Shown: positions 12,114 through 24,100 of the stretch, in pieces
Layout of the letters: each line of letters begins with the position of its first letter
Numbering within the stretch: position 1 is the first letter of the stretch
NCBI GenBank assembly: GCA_032158295.1
Contig: CM063243.1
Location: 372,001-436,000 of the forward strand
Reading direction: 5' to 3'
DNA from: Pycnopodia helianthoides
Lineage: Eukaryota > Echinodermata > Asteroidea > Forcipulatida > Asteriidae
Length of the DNA: 64,000 bases
The notes under the pieces: generated by a model
Told to the model about the DNA's origin: nothing
What the model saw: only the letters and a program-made list of their open reading frames with translations
Databases searched by the model: none
Position numbers and translations under genes: made by a program

Positions 12114-15100
12114 GTGAGAAATACTTCTTTTATTGATTGTATTGATTCATTAGACCCAAGCTCTGTGAGACACCTGTCATGATTATTTATTTCTTATTAA
12201 CTCTGGTTGTAAAGCCAAGGATTCTCAGAAAAGTGAACTTAATCACTATACTAGCCATGATGAGAAGACTAGGAAGGAAGTTTTAATTTTAGATGTAGGA
12301 GGAAAATCCCTGAGAATTATTCCAGGGAAAACGCTTGCAATCAGGTAGGGATTGAAAAGCAAACTTAATCACTAAACTAGCCAAGAACCCCATGGAGAGA
12401 AGACAAGGAAGGAAGTTTCAGTTTTTGATGTGAGGAAAAACCCAGAGAATTTTTCCAGGGAAAACCCACGCAATCAGGTACGGACTGAAAACCCAATCCA
12501 CAGAGTGTCCCTGGCAGGATTTGAACCAGGGTCCTAGAGGTGAAAGGCGAGAAAAGATACCACTGCCAACCCGACCGTCCTGACTCTGATTTGTTATCGG
12601 TTTGTTATATTACAGATCAATGCAGGAGCTGATGTCAACATGTGCACAAAAGACAAACAAGGAGACAAAGCAACCGCCCTCATACTTGCAGCAAGGTCAG
12701 TATCTGTAGAGAAACAAGCTATGGGTTGCAAAAGCATTGATGTTACCCAAGTAGAAACCAGTAACAACTTTTCACTTTCCACTTTCTTTCAATAATTGCC
12801 ACTGATTACACAACAAATAAAGGCACTGGACACTATTGGTAGTTACTCAAAATAATTGTTAGCATAAAAACTTACTTGGTAACGAGCAATGGAGAGCTGT
12901 TGATAGTATAAAACATTGTGAGAAACGCCTCCCTTTGGAGACGTAGTTTTTGAGAAAGAGGTAATTTTTCACTCAAATAATAAAAGACTTCTAGCTGAAG
13001 CCTTTTATTAAAGCACACAAAGTAATGCAACAAGGATGTGTTTTTTCTTTCATTATTCTCTTGCAAATTCCAATTGAGCCCAAATTTTCACAGGTTTGTT
13101 ATTTTATGCATATGTTGGGATACATCAAGTGAGAATACTGGTCTTTGACAATTACCAAGCATGTCCAGTGCCTTTAAGCTGTAAATCACATGCCAACTTG
13201 CTACGAAATAGCAAACAGGTCCTGAACATTGTACTTAGCTAGTAGTTTCCTTTCATATCTCTTGTTGTAGGGCTGGCCTACATGACCTCATCCCAAGCTT
13301 GGTTGACAAAGGAGCTAAAGTGTCCGCTAGAGATGGGAAGAATGAAAAGACAGCTCTTCACTATGTGACTATGACAGGGGAAGGTATGTCAAATCAAACT
13401 TGCATTTGTTTAGGTTTTTCAGTATTTGAAATTCGTATCTGTATAGATTTCAAGTAATAAACCACAAGGGAAACTGACTGGGTAAATTTTAATTATTTTG
13501 GGGTTGAACTAGGAAAAATTAATTAGAGCGGGACTTGAACATGTGACCTCCAGATTAATGTGCCGGCACTCTACCAGCTGAGCATCTAGACCTAATGTTG
13601 GTGGTCTCCCTATTTTGTCAATATCTTTGTTTTGGGTGCCAGTCAGAAGCCATTCAACCTGTAACTGCCGTATAGTCAGGGATCACACCCAAGTTTACAA
13701 TACAAACTGGGAAGTGGCAGCAGAGGGATCACCTTAAGTGGATGCAACTTATTTCAAATATCAAATAATAAACCACAAGGGAAACTGACTGAGTAAATTT
13801 GTTAATTAAATTTGAGTTGAACAAAGAAAAATTGACTAAAACGATTTCCTTAAATGATTTATTGCACAGATGCGAGTAAGATCTTGAAGACTGCGAAGGT
13901 TCTTCTACAAGCAGGTGCTGATGTGAATGCTGTAGATTCTAAACTACGTACACCTCTTCACTACTCTGTCAACATGGACACTGGCACTGCTGATGTAACC
14001 ACTGAGGTTGCCGAGTTCCTCATTGAAAAGAAAGCTAATGTCTTTGTCAAGGACATTCGGGGGCGTTTGCCTTTCCACTATGCATTCGTCAAAATGAAAA
14101 AGTAAGTCACTCTCCATCTCCGTCTTTCACCCCCATCACTGAGACTTGACCCAGACTGATCCCATTGAGATTGAGATCAAACCATTAATCCTTAATAATT
14201 GTTTGGATATTGCAGACATCGAGACAGGACCCAGACTGATCCCATTGAGATTGAGATCAATCATTAATCCTTAATAATTGTTTGGATGTTGCAGACATCG
14301 AGACAGGACCCAGACTGATCCCATTGAGATTGAGATCAATCATTAATCCTTAATAATTGTTTGGATGTTGCAGACATCGAGACAGGACCCAGACTGATCC
14401 CATTGAGATTGAGACCAAACCATTAATCCTTTATTATTGTTTGGATATTGCAGACATCACCCGCGCGACAATTCACGTAACTTGGCTAGTGCGCCCTCTA
14501 GTTCTTATATATAACTCTATGAGATCAAACCATTAATCCATAATAATTGTTTGGATATTGCAGACATCGAGACAGGACCCAGACTGATCCCATTGAGATT
14601 GAGATCAAACCATTAATCCATAATAATTGTTTGGATATTGCAGACATCGAGACAGGACCCAGACTGATCCCATTGAGATTGAGATCAAACCATTAATCCA
14701 TAATAATTGTTTGGATATTGCAGACATCGAGACAGGACCCAGACTGATCCCATTGAGATTGAGATCAAACCATTAATCCTTAATAATTGTTTGTATATAT
14801 TGCAGACATCGAGACAGGACCCAGACTGATCCCATTGAGATTGTGACAGTTCTTCTAGATGCAATGAAAGGACAACAACTTAATGTACAGGATAAGTTTG
14901 GGCAGACTCCACTGCATTGGGCTGCCTATAGAGGAGCTACCATCTCTTCAGTGCAAATTATTGAGGTAATTGTTACTTGTGTTCAGTCTCTTTGATTGCA
15001 GCCCTCTTTCCTCTAACTTTTTTTTTAAAATTTTTATTTGGGGTGAACATAGAAAAATTGACTAGAACAGGATTCGAACCTGCAATCTTGACTAGGACAG

Positions 15101-18100
15101 GATTGGAACATGCAATCTTGGGATTAACATGTCGGTTGTTCTACCAAATGAGCTATCTAGCCCTGATGTTTGTTGTCTCCTTATTTTGTCAATATCAGTC
15201 AGACGCCATGTAACCTTAAACTGCTGTAACCTTAAACTGCCATATTTTTCTGACTGTTGTCCTCCCCTCAACAAAGATATCAACAAAATAAGGAGACTGC
15301 CATCATTGGGCTTAGATAGCTCAGTTGGTAGAGCGCCGGCACATGTATTTAAATTTGTTTGGACATGTAGACTATGTATGCAAACTATGAGATTATAATA
15401 ACCGATATGAAGAAAGTTTCAAGAGTGTGATTGATGATTGCTTTGATGCAGAGAGTCAAGGATTACAACGTGAAGGACTGTAACGGTAACACACCTCTAG
15501 CTATGGCTGCCCTGGGAGGGAATGATAGGTAAGGGCAAATATTTCATTCATGTACTTCCACCTTGCAGAAAAAAAATAGTGATTTTAATCTAGAATCTTA
15601 TTTAGTGTATTCATGTATATTTTATGAAACTTCGTTGAATCAAATTTTATCATTCAGGGCAAGGAAGTATCAACAAACATAACACAATATGTAATTGTTG
15701 CGCTGTCTTCTTGAAAATTTCAATAACTTTTTCAAAGATAAATTTCTTAAGAACTAGATAATTGAAAGAACAAGCAGTTGACTCTGGTTAATATGAGGTC
15801 TGTCAGACTGGCCCATTTTCCTTGAATCACTCCAAGCTCGTCTCTAACACAGTATGGTAATATTAGTGAGCAGTTTGTTCAAAGTGCACAATGCACGTAG
15901 TATTATATACTGCCATGGGTGTAGGTGGAGGAGTTTGATGCATTAAACTGTGCATGTCTCTGTACAGTCAAATGTCACTGATAGAACTGTTTTGATTAAA
16001 TTCAATTCCTGTAGGGTGTCATGGCCAAGGGGTTTAGAGCATCGGATTCAAGTTCTGGTGGTTGAGTCATCGGGGTGTGGGTTCAAATCCCGGTCATGAA
16101 ACTTGTGTCCCTGAGCAAGATGCTTTACTATAATTGCTTCTCTTCACCCAGGGGTATAAATTGGTACCTGCGAGGGTAGAGGTTGATATTGTGTTTGAAA
16201 AAGCCTTTGGAGCGCCACGGCAGCCCGGGGCTGTATACTCCCCAGGGAGCTGAGAAAGATTACAGGAATGCTATTGGCCCAATGACCAGGGCACTAATGT
16301 AAAGCGCATTAATACGCTATTGTTAAATGCGCTTTATAAGAACTAGTTACTATTATATCGACCTGCAATATGTTGTACTATCCAAATACTGTTTCTTCAC
16401 AGTGTTGCCATCATGTTGATCCAGAAAGGTGCAAACATCAATACTACCGTTACCTTTGTCCCTGTGGAGTTGGAGGCCAAGAAGGACAGCGACTCAACAC
16501 TGAAATTCTGGCAATGGAAGCCGTTGATTAAACCTCCAGTTACACCGGTCAAGGCGTCGTTCTTTCAAGCCGTGGTGACTGAAGGATGGCAGGGAGTCAT
16601 CTACCTCATGATGGATAGACTCCAGAAGTTTGGCTTGTCTTACGTCAATATTCTTCAGGTTACTTTTTCTTTCAGTGTCTTCTTTGAACCTTTCACTTTT
16701 TTTCTACTCCAATCTCCTGGGTAGATTGACCGTAAGGTTGATAGAATGTAATCATCTGTTTTTGTGCATTTCTGATTTTAAATTATTCTCTCTTTCTACA
16801 CTGACAAATAAATAACGAAAATATGAAGTGGATGCCAACATCTTTAAATATGATTAAGTCCAATGCATAATTCCAACATAATAATTTATGGTCACCTTTA
16901 TTGTAGTAGGTGTGACTATCAATTAATTAATTAATTTTCTTTACTCTTGGTCACTGTAAGCGATGTGATTGAGTTTACTAAGCAGGCATGATTTTCTTCC
17001 CACTTCAGTCTGATTTCCAATTTCTTTGCCCCTTTAAAAAATCAGACAAATTGTAAATTGAATCAAATGAAATGTCCCTTAAAGCCTGCACCATGTGTAT
17101 AGTAGCTCAGCCCGTGTACTGGAATGTCCCTATATATTTTTTCCAAGGACCAAATATCACTCCTGCTATTAAGGAGAGCATCTTTAAATACTGATTATTG
17201 TTATCATTATTATTTTCCCAGATGTAAAGGGAACAATGTTTTTGTAGGCAAAGTAGATCAAGAAGTAAGATTCAAAGTTAAACGTCTGCTTTGAAACTTC
17301 TCTCCTTAAATACAAAGATTGTAAAAGATTGAAGAACTCGAAGAATTCAAGAACTCAAAGAATTTAAAGAACTAGTATCTTTAAACCCAGTCCGTTCTCA
17401 GAGAGTTAACACTTGTATTAAGAAGCAAACAACTTGTTGCCATGACAATATATTTATAAACACTTGTGTTTATCTGATTTCCTCACCAGGCTGTTCTGGA
17501 AGCGCAGAAGTTCCAGCTAGCAGGCACGATGATACGCAAACAGAGAGACGCTCAAAAACTCCAGGAGACCAATCGTAGAGCTCGATCGTTACTGCATTTA
17601 TTATCAATGCATGCTGTGTCACCTAATTGGTCAAATCACTACGAACAGGTGCGGGACTATGTCTTGTGAAGTTGATAGATTAAAACTTAAACTGTATAAA
17701 GTTGTTCACAAGCTTCAACAACTATGCATTTGCTTGCAGACAAAGCTCACTGAGAAGAAAAAAACCCACAAAACTAGCGCTTGACAAATACTATGTGTTT
17801 GGGAACACATAAGCATAAAGTTTCACATGAAAACATGTACCTGTTATCTTTATAAAATTTCTTTGTAAAGCAAATCGTCGCGTGAGAACTATAAGGTCCT
17901 TAACAAACGTGATGGACAAAAGGTCGTTAACAAATTTTTTTTTTTAAAGCCTATCAAACAAAAAAATAAAATACAACTATCAGAAATTAATGTTTCCTTA
18001 TGAAAATCAATTTTCAGATTTTCATAAGGAAACATTAATTTCTGATGGTTGTTTTTTTTATTATTTTGTTTGATAGGCTTTAAAAAAAAAAAAATTGTTA

Positions 18101-21100
18101 ACGACCTTTTGTCCATCACGTTTGTTAGGGACCTTATAGTACTGAGCCGACGAAATGTTATTACACAACTATTTGTCACTATTTGGAGTTGAACAGGATA
18201 TTAACATTTCAATGATGTTCAGTAACAGTGGATTATAAGCAGTTTATTCCATTGTGTTATGTGTAAAACTAGGGCAATCAAATGAGGTTGCGACTACACC
18301 ATGTAATAAATCTCTATTGAGCTGTGGTGGTTCCGAGATGAACCGGTAGTTTAACAACTCTTGAGTGAGTTGTTGAACCACTGGTTCTTGTGGTTCCGAG
18401 ATGAACCGGTGGTTTAACAACTCTTGAGTGAGTTGTTGAACCACTGGTTCTTGTGGTTCTGAGATGAACCGGTGGTTTAACAACTCTTGAGTGAGTTGTT
18501 GAACCACTGGTTCTTGTGGTTCTGAGATGAACCGGTGGTTTAACAACTCTTGAGTGAGTTGTTGAACCACTGGTTCTTGTGGTTCTGAGATGAACCGGTG
18601 GTTTAACAACTCTTGAGTGAGTTGTTGAACCACTGGTTCTTGTGGTTCTGAGATGAACCGGTGGTTTAACAACTCTTGAGTGAGTTGTTGAACCACTGGT
18701 TCTTGTGGTTCTGAGATGAACCGGTAGTTTAACAACTCTTGAGTGAGTTGTTGAACCACTGGTTCTTGTGGTTCTGAGATGAACCGGTAGTTTAACAACT
18801 CTTGAGTGAGTTGTTGAACCACTGGTTCTTGTGGTTCTGAGATGAACCGGTGGTTTAACAACTCTTGAGTGAGTTGTTGAACCACTGGTTCTTGTGGTTC
18901 TGAGATGAACCGGTAGTTTAACAACTCTTGAGTGAGTTGTTGAACCACTGGTTCTTGTGGTTCTGAGATGAACCGGTAGTTTAACAACTCTTGAGTGAGT
19001 TGTTGAACCACTGGTTCTTCTCAGCTTACATGGTGTCTCTGCAAACCTCACTTGATTGTATCTTCACCATACACAGTTTCAAATCCTACTTAAAACTAGG
19101 GCATTAAAAATGCCATGCCAATAATGTTGTTTGGACTCAATGTGGGATAGGTCACAAATACCCATTTACTTTTCTATTAACTGATTGAAATGCCGTTTTT
19201 TACGCTTGTCCGTCAATCTAATGGCTGTATGTGTATCTACAACCCTATATTGAACTAGATTTGTGTGATTGTTTTTTCAGATTGCATCATCTCTGTTTGA
19301 ACGAGGAGTGAAACTGTTTGCTAGAGATGACAAAGGATGTACCCCTCTTCACTATGCTGCTGCTAATCAGAATGTAGCCCTGTGTAGACTCTTTGCAGGT
19401 TAGTCAGCTAATCAGAATATAGCCCTGTGTAGACTCTTTGCAGGTTAGTCAGCTAATCAGAATGTAGCCCTGTGTAGACTCTTTGCAGGTTAGTCAGCTA
19501 ATCAGAATGTAGCCCTGTGTAGACTCTTTGCAGGTTAGTCAGCTAATCAGAATGTAGCCCTGTGTAGACTCTTTGCAGGTTAGTCAGCTAATCAGAATGT
19601 AGCCCTGTGTAGACTCTTTGCAGGTTAGTCAGCTAATCAGAATATAGCCCTGTGTAGACTCTTTGCAGGTTAGTCAGCTAATCAGAATATAGCCCTGTGT
19701 AGACTCTTTGCAGGTTAGTCAGCTAATCAGAATGTAGCTCTGTGTAGACTCTTTGCAGGTTAGTCAGCTAATCAGAATGTAGCTCTGTGTAGACTCTCTG
19801 CAGGTTAGTCAGCTAATCAGAATATAGCCCTGTGTAGACTCTTTGCAGGTTAGTCAGCTAATCAGAATGTAGCTCTGTGTAGACTCTTTGCAGGTTAGTC
19901 AGCTAATCAGAATGTAGCTCTGTGTAGACTCTTTGCAGGTTAGTCAGCTAATCAGAATGTAGCCCTGTGTAGACTCTTTGCAGGTTAGTCAGCTAATCAG
20001 AATGTAGCTCTGTGTAGACTCTTTGCAGGTTAGTCAGCTAATCAGAATGTAGCCCTGTGTAGACTCTTTGCAGGTTAGTCAGCTAATCAGAATGTAGCTC
20101 TGTGTAGACTCTTTGCAGGTTAGTCAGCTAATCAGAATGTAGCCCTGTGTAGACTCTTTGCAGGTTAGTCAGCTAATCAGAATGTAGCCCTGTGTAGACT
20201 CTTTGCAGGTTAGTCAGCTAATCAGAATGTAGCCCTGTGTAGACTCTTTGCAGGTTAGTCAGCTAATCAGAATGTAGCCCTGTGTAGACTCTTTGCAGGG
20301 TAGTCAGTCAAACCTACCCCCCCTCCTTCATACTAGACAAACTCCCAACAACCTCCCTTGAAAATGTGGTTGACCTTTTCACACTTGAATCGCCAACCTT
20401 TTGCAAACTCCAAGGAGTTGGCCTTTTCCTGGGAAACAGTTACTTTGGAGTAGGATTAACCCAGATAACCTGGGGTTAGCATACTGCCCAAGGAAAATTG
20501 CAGCCAGTGTTGGATGTTCAACTGGCTATCTAGTTGTACTTGAATGCAAAATGAAGCAGGCAGTTGTAGTCACTGACTGTAGGACAGCATGCAATAGATC
20601 CTTCCATTCAATTATGTAAATTGCACACCAGTGCCTAACAGCATGCAAGATGCACAGTAGGTCTCTAATGTTTACCGCAAGTTGTGTGTAACGTGGTCTG
20701 TTGAGAATGGTTTTTACTTCAGAATAAAGTGAAATTTAATTTAAAGTATGTCATACTTTTATATTTTAGAAAGAGATGCGAATGGGTTCAAGAGTTGCTT
20801 GAATTGTTCGGACCATAAAGGGCGCACTCCTACAGCAGCAGTATTTTGGAATCTTCGTTTTGATTCGTCAACAGAGGATGTCATCAAGTAAGATTCATTT
20901 TCAAATAATATTAAATATCAATTATTTCTCTTATTATCAGTAACATGAATGAAAAATTCAGTCACTTCTGAAATTGAATAATTTGATTGTTTTACTTCAG
21001 AATGTTGACACGAGAATCACCATTTCGGATTTGTTTTAGTTCAATCATCGATGATTTTATGAAGTTGGTTCACGTACTTTTCTTGTCTTTTTTATTAACA

Positions 21101-24100
21101 AATACAAGAAAAGTACATGAACCAACTGCATAAATATAGTAGGCATCGAATTGATTTTCAGTTCTTTCTAAATGTTCTTTTCTGTACATGAAGGATTATT
21201 TGGTTTTTGTGTGCGCTTTCTGCTTTTCTCTCTCTCTATTCATGTATTTCCACTTGACTGCTTCTGTTTCACTTGTATACCTGTTTATGTGTTGTCATGT
21301 CATTTAGTCTTCCAGAAAGACTCTGCTAGGGTCGAAACGTCAGGCCATGAACTATTTTTTGCGCGAATTATTTAAACTGATTTCATCCTTCAATAATTGT
21401 TATGACTGATTTTGTTTCTCTCCATAGAATCCTCATTAAACTCAATGCAAGCCTGAACATACGTGCCAACATCCCCAACGTAGGGGCCCACTCTCCACCC
21501 CATGACAAGACGGCGGACACATTGGAAGCGTGGTATCATGGACCGGTGGACAAATTCACCATGCGTACCCCTCTCATACACTACATCTACTTGAACAATT
21601 TTGAGGCGTGCCAGTTTCTATTGAAGAACGGGGCTAGTTGTAACTATGCCGATGATACCGGTATGACACCACTCATGCACGCTGTTAAACTGGTAAGAGA
21701 TTTTCAGCTGTGTTTGTTTACATTTGTTAAATATTTATCTACATGGTCCTGGGTCGTAATTGTATGAAATGTAGCCAGTGTTGGGTTTGATTTATACACA
21801 ATACCAATCGATTATTTTTGTCATTTCTGTCTTTGTTCAACCTGTCTGTCCGTACATTCTTGTTCCTGTTTATGTTCTGTTTGTCTGTCCATCAAGCATC
21901 TCACTACAAGCCCGGCTTCTAGAAGATGCCATCAAACCTTACTAGATTGTATTTCACCATGCAAATTTTCTTATCCTACTTTTGATGTCACCATGACCAT
22001 CATGGTTGAACAAGAGTTAAAATTTTGTATTGTATTTTGTTATTTCAGAATGAGGTTGACCTCGTCAAGCTGCTGTTGAACTTTGATTTTGATCCAACAA
22101 AAGAGAGCAAAAAACGTCGCCAACCCAAGAAGCAGACGTTGTCTCTCTGGGCTACCAACGTCTGGGAGCAAAAAAGTAACTTTGTCACCTTATCACAGAC
22201 TATGGTTCGGTTTCACATAGCACTAAGTTTCATTGAGTTGTCGATATCACCATAGTGGTTTGTATTATGACATCGGACTTTGCTTAGGGAAACACAACTT
22301 AAGATCAATGTTAGCTCTTTGTGGAATCGAGCCCCGGTGTAAACTTGATGATAGAATGTTATGACTTTCGACCATTATCACTTTTTTGTTTATGTAATTT
22401 TTGAACAAATTTTTATTGTGGAAATGTAATATGATTACTGTTATAATGCAGTTTGAATTTGTAGTTGTGGATGAATGTTATTGCAACTGTTTCATTGCTA
22501 CTTGTTTTCTTCTTGGTTTTTTTTTTCCATCTGAACCTCAGTGGAGACCGTTAATTGTCACAGCAGGAGCAATTCACTCAAACTAAGTTTTCCGTTATAT
22601 TCAATCTTGTTAATTGTTTCATCTAGAATCAGGTACGTTCGTAGAACCAGTGGATGTCGGTGACGATGACTGTGGTGACGAGGATGAAAATCAAGATGAA
22701 GATGATGACAATGGATCGGAAAATGATTCTGAAGACGACAACGGATCGGAAAATGATTCTGAAGATGATGATGAAGAAGTTGCTAAAGGTAAAAGGAAAG
22801 GAAGGAAGGTTGGAATCTTGTCTTATGAGAGCTTTCTCTGCTTCTTATTTGAATGTCTTAAGGGGCCTACAGAATAGTCAATATTTAAAAAGTTCAATCT
22901 TTTTTCGAAATTGCGGTTGGGTGGGTCAAAAGAAATAACTGAAAAATCGAAATTCAGTTTGTATTTTAAATAGTAAAAAAAGAAAAATTACAAACGAAAA
23001 AGAAGAAGAACAAAAAAAAACAGCTGGTCCAGATCGTTACTTGTTTAAGCCAGAAAGTGCCATGAAAAAAAAAAAATGATCTTGGAGATCTTTGACCTAA
23101 AATATCTGCATTATTTGAGGTATGACTTTGTTCTTTAGTGGTTGGGATATTATAAAGTCGTTCAGTATTTAAAAATCGAAACTAGGGGTGGGTGGGTGAG
23201 TCAAAACAATTTCAAAAATAATAATCAAAAATGTTTAACTGTGACTATTCTGATTGGACCCTAAGAGAGTCAAGTACTGGTTCCCTTGTAGGGTCCCTCC
23301 TTTAAGGCGTTGTATAAGATGCTTGTTAATCTTTAAAGGAAAATTACAGAATTGGTTTTTGCTAACAAAACAGTTGCTTGCAGTGTAAGCACTTTATGTA
23401 ATCCACCATACACATAAACTGACAAACCTGTAGAAGTTTGAGATCGATCGGGCATCTGGGTCACGAGAAAATAGTGAAAAACCGATTACACCTTTGCATG
23501 AAATCATATAGATTCGACAAATGAATAAAACGCTCACTGAGCGATAAACTCCAATCGGAAAATTAGTTTATTCATTTCTCATCAAATATGGCATTTCAGA
23601 CAGAAAAATTTCAGGGGATGTTTTCTACTATCATCATCATTAGACCATGTAAGTTTTATGTAAATATGTGATCAAAAAGTATATTTTACAAGTTTGTTTC
23701 TTACCAATTCTGTAATGTTCCTTTAAGATTGAAATGAGGTTGATACAAGAAGGTTTCATCAAACAATCTTTCACAGTTTTACTTATTCTTACAAGGATGT
23801 TGTTATCATACATAGCTTTTATTATTTTACAGCAAGAAATGGGATTTCCGAAGATGTCCAAGCCATGATGGGGCTCATTAAAGAATAACCTAATAAATTT
23901 GCTGTCATGTAAATTTATTATTTTAGTCATGTGCCATAACTAGTTGTCCCTTTTGAGTACCCTACTTTGTTGCGGCTTGCCATTAATGTTTCTCTTTCCT
24001 ATTTAACCATTTTTCAATCGTTCTGAAATTATTCCAATTTAGCAAAGAAAAAGAAGGAGTTGCCCAAGAAGGAGAAATTCCCGATGACCAGCAACTTGGA

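Noticed and set aside
17889..18179. 96-codon minus-strand ORF
   Set aside because: It spans both arms of the 250-bp palindrome and has no protein-like composition.
18244..19051. Minus-strand ORFs of 255 and 245 codons with perfect 21-residue repeats
   Set aside because: The 63-bp unit is a multiple of 3, so more than one frame stays open; the unit is a hairpin inside a transposon, and nothing suggests coding selection.
10949..20303. CRISPR-like array
   Set aside because: The repeats have no unique spacers and the genome is clearly eukaryotic.
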